In this document: piece after piece, positions 7,299 to 14,229 of the stretch
How the letters are laid out: every line of letters starts with the position of its first letter
How positions within the stretch are numbered: position 1 is the stretch's first letter
Source of the DNA: an uncultured Bacteriovoracaceae bacterium
Lineage (GTDB): Bacteria; Bdellovibrionota; Bacteriovoracia; Bacteriovoracales; Bacteriovoracaceae
DNA length: 16,551 nucleotides
Direction: 5' to 3'
NCBI GenBank assembly: GCA_937952395.1
Contig: CALFYV010000397.1
Span: 1 to 16,551 of the forward strand
Position numbers and translations under genes: made by a program
Notes under the pieces: model-generated
Told to the model about the DNA's origin: nothing
Database searches by the model: none
The model's input: the letters and a program-made list of their open reading frames with translations, nothing else

Positions 7299-7936
7299 TG
7301 AAAATGCTATCTTTTGATACAGATACCGATTTTGCTCAAAATTATAAATTCTTAATTGGCTCTATCATTCCAAGACCAATTGCTGCTGTATCTACTCTCA
7401 ATTTAGATGGCACGAATAATTTAGCACCTTTTTCTTTTTTTAACGGAGTTTGTTCGAAACCCATGATCGTCAGTTTTTGTCCCGTCATTAGAACCAGCAC
7501 TGGTATGAAAAAAGATACACTGATTAATATTGAACGTGAAAAAGAATTTGTTATCAATTTTGTCACAGAAGAGATTGCTGAAAAAATCAATCTTGCCTCA
7601 ACTGAACTTAAATACGGTGAAGATGAATTTCTTTACTCTAAACTGACTCCAATAAAATCGCAGAAAATTAAGGCGATGCGAGTTCAAGAAAGTCCCATTC
7701 ATTTTGAATGTCAACTTAGAGATATTTTAAGCTATGGAGATGGAAAAAGTGCTGGAAGTGGCTATCTCGTTACCGGTGAAGTTATTAAAGTTCATATTAA
7801 CGAAGCTATTTACCAAGATGGTAGAATCATAACAGACCTATATAAAGCAGTAGGTCGAGGTGCTGGTAATGACTGGATCAAAACCGACAGCCGTACCCAG
7901 TTTGAACGTCTAATGAAAGCGCAAATTCAGAAATAA
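7298..7936 (+). CDS. Flavin reductase-like FMN-binding protein
   Basis: A 212-residue protein of the flavin reductase-like (PF01613, split-barrel) family. Members reduce FMN or FAD with NAD(P)H, or serve as the reductase partner of two-component monooxygenases. Family features are the N-terminal GSIIPRPIAAVSTLNLDGTN, the flavin-contacting APFSFFNGVCSKP and VSFCPVI strands, KDTLINIEREKEFVINFV, and the C-terminal SGYLVTGEVIKVHI strand. I chose ATG 7298, which overlaps the hmgA TAA by one base (TAATG) and implies translational coupling. A TTG 12 bases upstream and an ATG 6 bases downstream are alternatives. It ends the operon and its stop lies 9 bp from a convergent gene. Its role in tyrosine catabolism is unknown; supplying reduced flavin to a hydroxylase encoded elsewhere is a possibility only. 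Confidence 0.85.
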   Translation: MKMLSFDTDTDFAQNYKFLIGSIIPRPIAAVSTLNLDGTNNLAPFSFFNGVCSKPMIVSFCPVIRTSTGMKKDTLINIEREKEFVINFVTEEIAEKINLASTELKYGEDEFLYSKLTPIKSQKIKAMRVQESPIHFECQLRDILSYGDGKSAGSGYLVTGEVIKVHINEAIYQDGRIITDLYKAVGRGAGNDWIKTDSRTQFERLMKAQIQK

Positions 7937-7945
7937 TTTTTTTAT

Positions 7946-8329
7946 CTACTTTTTGCAGATTTCAAAAATCATATTTCTTAATATTGCTGCTTCAAGAGTA
8001 TTGAATTTCATTAAAGAAAAACGTGTACTATTACGATATACGGAAAGATCAAATTCCTCCACAGGCTCAATTGAAATATCGCTGTCACCAAGAATAGTAT
8101 TAATTTGAGCTTCAAAGCCTATTAAATTAATTTTTTCTGTTTTTTCATAACTTAATCCCATAGTTGGAACTGTTCTAGACTTTGTTACCAAATATTCAGA
8201 ATTAAGACGTGCACCTTGAAATGGATTCTGGATTTTGCAGAAAAAATTTCCATCTTTTAGTGACGCTATGGTGGTTGAATCTGCATGCGCCAATCCAATG
8301 GCCAATAAAGAAATAAATAAAACTTTCAT
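7946..8329 (-). CDS. Small secreted (periplasmic) protein of unknown function
   Basis: I do not recognise this 127-residue protein. Its N-terminus MKVLFISLLAIGLAHADS is a typical Sec signal peptide with an A-H-A cleavage site before D17. The mature part of about 111 residues is soluble and has exactly two cysteines (C31 and C125), consistent with one disulfide joining the two ends. ATG 8329 has an AAGGAG Shine-Dalgarno 5 bases upstream, and only 9 bp separate it from the stop of the E1 gene, so it is probably co-transcribed as the last gene of the minus-strand run. Pairing with a cytoplasmic dehydrogenase suggests only transcriptional linkage, not a shared function. Confidence 0.7.
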   Translation of the reverse strand: MKVLFISLLAIGLAHADSTTIASLKDGNFFCKIQNPFQGARLNSEYLVTKSRTVPTMGLSYEKTEKINLIGFEAQINTILGDSDISIEPVEEFDLSVYRNSTRFSLMKFNTLEAAILRNMIFEICKK

Positions 8330-8338
8330 AAACTCTCC

Positions 8339-10534
8339 TTAGTATTGTAATAGTTCTAATATTTTCGCTTTAACATCGTTCGTTTGAGGTAAAATAACTT
8401 CTTCAAGTGCTGGACAATAAGCCACATGAGTATCTTTTGAGCAAACTCTAAGAATAGGAGCATCAAGGTATTCAAAGCACTCTTCATTCACTCTTGCGGC
8501 AATTTCACCGGCAAAGCCAGAAGTTTTATGCTCTTCATGAGCTATTAAAATACGATTTGTTTTCTTTAAAGATTTTTTAACTGTTTCCATATCAAAGGGT
8601 GCTAATGTTCTAGCATCAATCACTTCAACGCTATAACCATCCGTTGCCAATTCCTTAGCTGCTTCAATTGATTTTTGCACCAAAGCTCCCCAACACACGA
8701 TAGTCGCATCGCTACCTTCACGAACAATATTGGCTTTGCCAAAAGGAATCATAAAATCTTCACCCGGGTCAGCGGTGCGATTATAACCTTGATAATAGAG
8801 ATGCTTATGTTCTAAGAACATAACGGGATCATCACAACGTATTGCCGTTCTTAAAAGCCCAATCGCATCCAGTGCGTTTGATGGAAAGACAACTCGAATA
8901 CCAGGAATATGAGTAAACAAAGATTCACCTGATTGTGAGTGATAAATCGAGCCACCTTTGAGGTAACCACCAATGGGAACTCTCACAACCATAGGACATT
9001 TAAAATCTCCGCCTGAGCGGTACCTTGTTGTCGCCATTTCATTTTTTAATTGCATATAAGCAGTCCAGATATAATCAAAGAATTGTATTTCAACTACAGG
9101 TTTGATTCCGCGAATAGCCTGACCGATGGCACGGCCAATGATATTGGCTTCCGCAAGAGGCGAGTTAAATACTTGGCCATCAGTTGAAGCTCTTTGGCAT
9201 CCACTGGTGACTTTAAAAACTCCGCCCTTACCTTTTAAATCCGAATTAAGCTTCTCAACTTCTGTAAAATCAGCAACGTCTTCGCCAAACATTCTCATAA
9301 GTGGATTGCACTTTAATTCACTCTTAAGAGTCATATTAATTGAAGCGGCCATAGGAATATCATTCTTGCCTTGAAAGTTAGCAGTTGATTCAAACTGTGA
9401 TGAACAGGGATCTATTTCAGAGTAAAGGTGATCTGAAAAAGTCTTTTGTTCTGGCCAAGGGGTTTCTAGAGTTTTTGCCAAAGCTTGTTTAACTTCTCTA
9501 CTTACTTCATCTTTTAAACTATCTATTTCATCTTCTGAAAATATTTTTGTCTGAATTAAAAACTCAGGAAATGAGTTAATAACATCCTTCTGCTTTTCTA
9601 AGGCAAGCTCATTTTCACTTCTGTACATAGCATGATCATCTGACAGTGAGTGAGAATAAGGTCTCGTGACATGAGCATGCATAAGAACAGGTCCGTTGCC
9701 TTCTCGTAAATAGCTCTCAACACTCTTAATGGCATCATAACTCTCAATGGGGCAATTCCCATCAACTTCTATCACTTTTAAATCAGGCATATGAGAAAGA
9801 GCTTTAGAAATTGAGCCACCAGGGGTCTGAACTCCAACAGGAACTGAAATGGCATAACCATTGTCTTCGACTAAAAAAAGTACGGGAAGTTTATTCACAC
9901 AAGCCGTTGTCATAGCTTCCCAAAATTCACCTTGAGAAGTTGTTCCATCACCACAAGAAGTAAAAACAATTTCATCTTTATGGTAAACTGGAGAATCTTT
10001 TAAATTTAATTTGTTCAAAAATTTTCCAGCTTCAGCCACACCTACAGCTTGTAGAAATTGAGTGCCTGTGCAAGAAGATTTTGAAATAATATTAAGTTTT
10101 ACATTACCCCAGTGAGCTGGCATTTGACGACCATGAGAGGCCGTATCACCAATATTGCCATTGGCCTGACAAAGCATTTCATAAGCGGTTACACCAAGTC
10201 CTGTGCATAAAGCTCTGTCTCTGTAGTAAGGAATAAAATAGTCGTAAGCAGGTTTAAGTACTTGAGCAATCGCAGTTAGAACACCCTCATGCCCGGCACC
10301 TGAGATTTGAAAATAAGCCTTAGATTGCTTTTTCATTTGAATTTCAGTGTCATCAAGCTTACGAGATAGAAAAATATTTCTAAGCATTAGCCTTAATTTT
10401 TCATTAGATAATTTGTATTTTTTTATAAGAGTCAGTTTGGATTTATATTGATTATTAATACTCGCTGGTTTTTTTTTCTTCGCGACCTGAACTGTTTTTC
10501 TTCCACTCATCTCTAATCCTGATTCCGTTTGCAT
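8339..10534 (-). CDS. Branched-chain 2-oxoacid dehydrogenase E1, fused alpha and beta subunits
   Basis: Thiamin-diphosphate E1 that decarboxylates branched 2-oxoacids (from Val, Leu, Ile) and acylates the lipoyl group of E2. The 731-residue protein is the two E1 subunits in one chain. The alpha half (about 45-365) has the ThDP motif GDGTTSQGEFWEA (195-207) ending in EDNGYAIS (223-230), plus SHSLSDDHAMYR (294-305), the loop next to the active site. The beta half (about 402-731) has MRMFGEDVAD (413-422), SPLAEANIIGRAIG (458-471) with the ThDP-activating E462, and YHSQSGES (531-538). Residues 1-40 are a Lys-rich leader. ATG 10534 has AAGG six bases upstream; ATG 10510 with its own AGGA is an equal alternative. 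E2 and E3 are not in the window. A pyruvate or acetoin substrate is possible but less likely, given leucine dehydrogenase nearby. Confidence 0.92.
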   Translation of the reverse strand: MQTESGLEMSGRKTVQVAKKKKPASINNQYKSKLTLIKKYKLSNEKLRLMLRNIFLSRKLDDTEIQMKKQSKAYFQISGAGHEGVLTAIAQVLKPAYDYFIPYYRDRALCTGLGVTAYEMLCQANGNIGDTASHGRQMPAHWGNVKLNIISKSSCTGTQFLQAVGVAEAGKFLNKLNLKDSPVYHKDEIVFTSCGDGTTSQGEFWEAMTTACVNKLPVLFLVEDNGYAISVPVGVQTPGGSISKALSHMPDLKVIEVDGNCPIESYDAIKSVESYLREGNGPVLMHAHVTRPYSHSLSDDHAMYRSENELALEKQKDVINSFPEFLIQTKIFSEDEIDSLKDEVSREVKQALAKTLETPWPEQKTFSDHLYSEIDPCSSQFESTANFQGKNDIPMAASINMTLKSELKCNPLMRMFGEDVADFTEVEKLNSDLKGKGGVFKVTSGCQRASTDGQVFNSPLAEANIIGRAIGQAIRGIKPVVEIQFFDYIWTAYMQLKNEMATTRYRSGGDFKCPMVVRVPIGGYLKGGSIYHSQSGESLFTHIPGIRVVFPSNALDAIGLLRTAIRCDDPVMFLEHKHLYYQGYNRTADPGEDFMIPFGKANIVREGSDATIVCWGALVQKSIEAAKELATDGYSVEVIDARTLAPFDMETVKKSLKKTNRILIAHEEHKTSGFAGEIAARVNEECFEYLDAPILRVCSKDTHVAYCPALEEVILPQTNDVKAKILELLQY

Positions 10535-10545
10535 GCATTACCTTA

Positions 10546-10573
10546 AGAGTTATTAAAATTAATAAATAACTCT
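10546..10573. repeat. Perfect 9-bp inverted repeat upstream of the E1 gene
   Basis: AGAGTTATT (10546-10554) and AATAACTCT (10565-10573) are perfect inverted copies separated by 10 AT-rich bases. They lie in the 65-bp gap between the cytochrome stop and the E1 start, immediately upstream of the AAGG ribosome-binding site. No T-tract follows on the minus strand, so it is not a standard terminator. A regulator binding site or a 5'-leader hairpin near the E1 start codon is more likely. Confidence 0.5.
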
Positions 10574-10599
10574 AGCTTTATAAAAACAAAAAATCCAAT

Positions 10600-10920
10600 T
10601 TAACGCAGCGAGCGGAGATACAGAAGCAAAGACTCTCTTTGCCAAGAAGCTAGATTAGCAAAAGCTCTCATTTGAGTACCTGCTTTACCGTTCTTAATGG
10701 CACTTAAAACCACCTCATCACTTAATTTTTCAACCCTCTCTACCAATGAAAAAGGCGCAAGCACTGAGCCATTGACTCCATTACCATGGCAACGCATACA
10801 ATGACCTAAATAAATACTTTTACCTGACTCTATATTAGGAGCTTGCTTTTCAACTTCTTTCTTTTGACAAGAAAGTAGAAGAATTAAGATAAGTAAGTAG
10901 CAACTTTTATAGGTTTTGAT
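10600..10920 (-). CDS. c-type cytochrome lipoprotein with an apparent ATC start
   Basis: A 106-residue monohaem cytochrome c, probably anchored by lipid to a membrane and carrying electrons in the periplasm. Haem attachment is C41-M-R-C44-H45 and the likely axial ligand is M84 in AGTQMRAF, followed by a family-like C-terminal helix (SWQRESLLLYLRSL). Reading upstream of the CxxCH gives a full lipoprotein signal, (I/M)KTYKSCYLLILILLLSC, with lipobox L-L-S-C18. Between this and the in-frame TAA at 10939 there is no ATG, GTG or TTG. The codon in the expected Met position is ATC (10918-10920), preceded by GGGGTGG about 4 bases upstream. Starting instead at ATG 10797 would remove the first haem cysteine and the signal. 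The gene would overlap the end of the radical SAM gene by 37 bp. Confidence 0.78.
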   Translation of the reverse strand: MKTYKSCYLLILILLLSCQKKEVEKQAPNIESGKSIYLGHCMRCHGNGVNGSVLAPFSLVERVEKLSDEVVLSAIKNGKAGTQMRAFANLASWQRESLLLYLRSLR

Positions 10921-13346
10921 ATTTCCACCCCATAAGTTTTAAAACAATCTATAATTTCACTGGGCCGAATAGTAACTCCGTCACTGACCTGTGTTTTTAA
11001 CATCAAGCCTTTTAAACCCTTACATGGCGAAACTTCGTCAATGCTATCCATTAATTGATTTGATAATTTTAATTCATCAATATTGATTGAAGCAATCAGC
11101 GGTTTAATATCTTTTTGCAAATAAGTTTGATCTTTCTTAGAAAATGAAGATATTTCAATCCTGGCATCATTGTTAATCTTAAAAATAATCTGATTCAAAT
11201 CCACTTTATTTGTCACAGGCAGAAAATATTCGAAATGCTTAGCTGCATGCTGAATAGAAGTAGCCTTCTTTTCAATTTTTTCAACTTTATTAAAAATAAT
11301 CCCTTCTTCAGAATTTTCTTGTAAACGAGGTAAAATAAGATCTGAACTCTCCCACTCATCAGCCACCCTCACATCAAAAAATTCTGATAACGAACTAATT
11401 CCTAAGGTTAAAGCTGGACCAAAAGAGATAAGTGGACGTCTTTTATAGCCTTCAGAGTGCAATACTTGAATTTCAGCTCGTTTAAAAATCCTGGCAATGA
11501 CTTTTTGTAAATCTAAATGAGAAATAAAACTCAAAGGTCCAATTTTGGAAAATTCAATTCTGTATTTGTGTCCAATATTTTGGCCGCGCTTATCCCTTAG
11601 GGCAGCGATATCCTTTTTCAATACTTCGGGCTCTTGATAAGGCTCATTTTTAAAAGCCTTCATCGTAGTTAAAAAATCTTTACGCTCATTCACCATTCCA
11701 GTCAAATCACATGCGATCCCACAATGGTAACAAACCATTTTCTTTTTATCGATATCATAATCTTTCGAAAGTTCTTCTAAGTTTGAATGGTGAACAACAT
11801 GGCCAGCAATTTTTCCGCAAGGAGGTGAAAGACGATTTTTTGTAGCCTTGAGCCACTCTCTTTCTAAAAATTTCTCTTTAAGCCCCACATCGATATGATC
11901 CCAAGGCAGCTTTCCATCTAGTCTGATAGTTCCAAGATAAACCTCAGGCTTAATTCCACATACTTCAAGACAGCGTATCCAAAGATCAAAGCTAAAACAC
12001 TCGTCCCAACCATCAAATCTGGCCCCTTCAGCCCAAGCAGTATAGATAAGATTTGCGACACGACGATCTCCTCTGGAAATAATCCCTTCTAGATAAGAAA
12101 TTTTAGAAAAATGTTTGCGAAAAGCCAATTTATAATCTTTGGCCCAACCGAATAATTTATTTTGTTTATACTCAATATCTTCAAGCTTTATCATTGGCGC
12201 CCACTGAAAAGGAGTGTGGGGCTTAGGCACAAAACTTGAAACAGAAACTGTAACGGTAGGGTTTCTAAGACCAACTTTAATACCTTCGATTCTGGCTTTT
12301 CGAGCGGTATCCATAATCCCGTGCACATCTTCCATTTCTTCAGTCGGAAGACCAATCATAAAATACAGCTTCATCTTTTTCCAACCACGAGAAAAAACAT
12401 CTTTAGCCGTTTGAAGCATGTCTTCTTCTGAAACGTTTTTATTAATAACATCTCTCATGCGTTGAGTTCCAGCTTCAGGTGCAAAGGTGAGAGAGGCATT
12501 TTTTACTTCAGCCATTTTATCTAAAATTTTTTTATCAAGACCATAAGCTCGAAGTGAACTGATACCCAAAGTGGAACCATCTTTGGCTAAACGATCAAGT
12601 AGTTCAACCACAAGAGGTGTGACGGCTGAATAATCCGCTGTCGATAAACAAGTTAAAGAGGCTTCATCAAAACCTCCGGCTTTAATTCCATCCATCACCA
12701 TATCAATTACATTTTTTGGATCACGCTCACGAACTGGGCGATAGATCATTCCAGCCTGACAAAAACGACATCCTTCGGTACAACCACGGGCGAGTTCAAC
12801 ACTAAAGCGGTCAAAAATAGCTGTTAAATGGGGAATAGGTGAACGAGTGGGAAAGGGATAATCAACTAAGGAATCAATAATATAACGACTGACTCTATCC
12901 GGAATCACACCTAAGTATTCTGGCTTAGGACCTACAACATATTCAAGCTCTGTTTTTTCACAAATAGCTGTTTCATAAAAAGAGGGAACATAAATTCCTT
13001 TCCAAGTGGCAAGATGTTCGAGAATTTTAACTCTCTTCCAACCCTGTACTCTGGCCTCACCAATAAAATGCACAATACGAGAAGCCAGTTTCTCACCATC
13101 CCCCACAACAACAAAATCCATGAAAGGAGCCAGTGGCTCAGGGTGAGTGGCGCATGGCCCTCCACAAGTCACAAATGGATCTTCTTCTTTTCGATCTTTT
13201 TGCCAAACAGGTACCCCACCCAAGTCCAACATATTTAAAATATTACTGTAGCTCATTTCGTATTGAAGCGAGAAACCAAGCACGTCAAAATTCTTAAGAG
13301 GGCTAAAAGATTCTAAGGTAACCAAGGGCAGGTTGCGTGAGCGCAT
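10884..13346 (-). CDS. Radical SAM protein (TIGR03960-type) fused to DUF2344, main part downstream of an in-frame stop
   Basis: The main 820 residues of a B12-binding-like radical SAM protein of the TIGR03960 type with a C-terminal DUF2344/TIGR03936 domain; family function is not established. The start of this part (LPLVTLESFSPLKNFDVLGF) and SLQYEMSYSNILNMLDL are the family's cobalamin-domain-like region. The 4Fe-4S motif that binds S-adenosylmethionine is C189-T-E-G-C193-R-F-C196. The TIM-barrel follows (TFAPEAGTQRMRDVINKNV at 287-305, LYFMIGLPTEE at 327-337). A Cys cluster C510/C539-Y-H-C542/C546 could bind zinc or another cluster. DUF2344 begins near 594 with KYRIEFSKIGPLSFISHLDL. ATG 13346 has no Shine-Dalgarno. 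The preceding 83 codons lie in the same frame but are cut off by TAA 13353-13355, so this is the body of an interrupted gene of about 906 codons. Confidence 0.88.
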   Translation of the reverse strand: MRSRNLPLVTLESFSPLKNFDVLGFSLQYEMSYSNILNMLDLGGVPVWQKDRKEEDPFVTCGGPCATHPEPLAPFMDFVVVGDGEKLASRIVHFIGEARVQGWKRVKILEHLATWKGIYVPSFYETAICEKTELEYVVGPKPEYLGVIPDRVSRYIIDSLVDYPFPTRSPIPHLTAIFDRFSVELARGCTEGCRFCQAGMIYRPVRERDPKNVIDMVMDGIKAGGFDEASLTCLSTADYSAVTPLVVELLDRLAKDGSTLGISSLRAYGLDKKILDKMAEVKNASLTFAPEAGTQRMRDVINKNVSEEDMLQTAKDVFSRGWKKMKLYFMIGLPTEEMEDVHGIMDTARKARIEGIKVGLRNPTVTVSVSSFVPKPHTPFQWAPMIKLEDIEYKQNKLFGWAKDYKLAFRKHFSKISYLEGIISRGDRRVANLIYTAWAEGARFDGWDECFSFDLWIRCLEVCGIKPEVYLGTIRLDGKLPWDHIDVGLKEKFLEREWLKATKNRLSPPCGKIAGHVVHHSNLEELSKDYDIDKKKMVCYHCGIACDLTGMVNERKDFLTTMKAFKNEPYQEPEVLKKDIAALRDKRGQNIGHKYRIEFSKIGPLSFISHLDLQKVIARIFKRAEIQVLHSEGYKRRPLISFGPALTLGISSLSEFFDVRVADEWESSDLILPRLQENSEEGIIFNKVEKIEKKATSIQHAAKHFEYFLPVTNKVDLNQIIFKINNDARIEISSFSKKDQTYLQKDIKPLIASINIDELKLSNQLMDSIDEVSPCKGLKGLMLKTQVSDGVTIRPSEIIDCFKTYGVEISKPIKVATYLS

Positions 13347-13352
13347 ATCTAT

Positions 13353-13604
13353 TTAAATAACAAACCATGGAAAAAAGCAGCGTTCAGCCAAAATTCCTTC
13401 ATGTTGATTAATTTCATCATAAAGAATTTTAAAACCTAAATGGCTCATGCCAATTTCATAAGTATCAGGAAAACACAGCGCCATCTTACCGATACACTGA
13501 CTATGTTCTTTTTTAATTTCGTATTTTTCGCCACCTATATAGCGGGCAGGTTTTTCAACTTTTTCCAAAAAAGAGGCGTAAGGATTGCGCTTAGATTCAA
13601 TCAT
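13353..13604 (-). pseudogene. N-terminal fragment of the interrupted radical SAM/DUF2344 gene
   Basis: 83 codons forming the missing N-terminus of the radical SAM protein. They include NPYASFLEKVEKPARYIGGE, the typical opening of this family, then MALCFPDTYEIGMSHLGFKI and GILAERCFFPW, which normally runs straight on into the next segment (family pattern PW-x-D-M-E). Here W is followed by F-V-I and TAA in the same frame as the downstream part, and the residue count from W to L-P-L equals that expected for the family. This is therefore a nonsense change, not a frameshift, with the stop at the usual Glu position. ATG 13604 has a good GGAG Shine-Dalgarno 6 to 7 bases upstream, so this is the real start of the gene. 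Confidence 0.83.
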
Positions 13605-13790
13605 GAGTCACTCCAAATTGTTTCAGCTCTTGAGCCGGAAGGATTAGAACCTTCTTTGACCATTCGTTCCAGAAACTAGCAGAATATGCAGTTAATGGGA
13701 AGTTCTAAACTCTGAAAAAATTACAATAAAAACATTAAAATTCGCCCACAGCTCATACCCATGTTACCAAGTGAGTAATGGGGGTTTTAT
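13605..13790. promoter_or_regulatory. Divergent intergenic region with a hairpin before the lipoprotein gene
   Basis: 186 bp between the divergent radical SAM and lipoprotein genes. For the plus strand a TACAAT (-10-like) lies at 13722-13727 without a convincing -35. Just before the lipoprotein start, CCCAT (13758-13762) plus TAC (13765-13767) can pair with GTA plus ATGGG (13775-13782). This leaves a 7-base loop and a 2-base bulge and places part of the G-rich ribosome-binding region in the stem. A T-arm-like stem-loop (GAAGG/CCTTC) at 13638-13654 is not part of a complete tRNA. No clear regulator site was seen. Confidence 0.35.
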
Positions 13791-14225
13791 ATGTCAAAAT
13801 TACTCGTGCCGTTCATGCTGATTTCCTCTCTTTTGTTCTCATCATGCGAAATGGTTGACGACAAAGTTCCTAGAAAAAATATTGAAGTAAACGTCGTTAA
13901 GGATTTCTATCATCTTTATCGTGGTGAAGCCTATGAAGCTATTATTACTCAATTAGGTCATGTGGTGACTGTGATTATCTTAGATGGAACTGAAAAATCT
14001 GATAATGTTGAACTCGAGCGATTCGTTTTTAATATCGAAGGAAAAGTTATTAAAAATGACAATCTCATGACAGTGAAGGATGTAAAAAGCAATATCGATT
14101 TAAAAGTGAGCCTTTCTGGATTCGTTAATACAAATGGAAAACCGGGCCTATCTGCAAGTTCCGTTGGAAAACTGGTCTTAAAAGAAGATGGCGAAGAGGC
14201 TGTTACTTTAGTTTTTCAACCCTAA
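13791..14225 (+). CDS. Small lipoprotein of unknown function
   Basis: I do not recognise this 144-residue protein. The N-terminus MSKLLVPFMLISSLLFSSCE is a lipoprotein signal peptide with lipobox F-S-S-C19, so it is probably lipidated and membrane-anchored facing the periplasm or surface. The following residues are E-M-V-D-D, with Asp not at +2, which by the enterobacterial rule would favour outer-membrane sorting; that rule may not hold in this group. The mature part is alternating hydrophobic and charged, predicted mostly beta (IEVNVVKDFYHLY, VVTVIILDG, IDLKVSLSGFV, KLVLKEDGEEAVTLVF), suggesting a small beta-sandwich. The only Cys is the lipidated one. The ribosome-binding site is a G-run (GGGGG) 7 bases before ATG, possibly masked by a hairpin. 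The stop lies 4 bp from the convergent leucine dehydrogenase stop. Confidence 0.75.
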   Translation: MSKLLVPFMLISSLLFSSCEMVDDKVPRKNIEVNVVKDFYHLYRGEAYEAIITQLGHVVTVIILDGTEKSDNVELERFVFNIEGKVIKNDNLMTVKDVKSNIDLKVSLSGFVNTNGKPGLSASSVGKLVLKEDGEEAVTLVFQP

Positions 14226-14229
14226 AACC

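Noticed and set aside
10600..10797. Cytochrome gene starting at ATG 10797.
   Set aside because: This start falls inside the CxxCH haem motif and deletes the first Cys and the lipoprotein signal that is plainly encoded upstream.
13353..13355. TAA as a recoded sense codon.
   Set aside because: TAA is not used for selenocysteine or pyrrolysine insertion, every other gene here uses TAA as a normal stop, and no recoding structure is evident.
13440..13679. Plus-strand open frame of 79 codons ending in a sequence like PEGLEPSLTI.
   Set aside because: It is antisense to the N-terminal fragment of the radical SAM gene, has no family signal, and its end resembles translated antisense T-arm sequence.
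13612..13700. tRNA-like T-arm on the minus strand (stem GAAGG/CCTTC, loop TTCTAAT) next to a possible acceptor strand CGGCTCA.
   Set aside because: No matching 5' acceptor strand, D-arm or anticodon stem at the right distance, and the loop lacks the conserved purine of TTCRA. A remnant tRNA 3' end cannot be excluded but is not supported.
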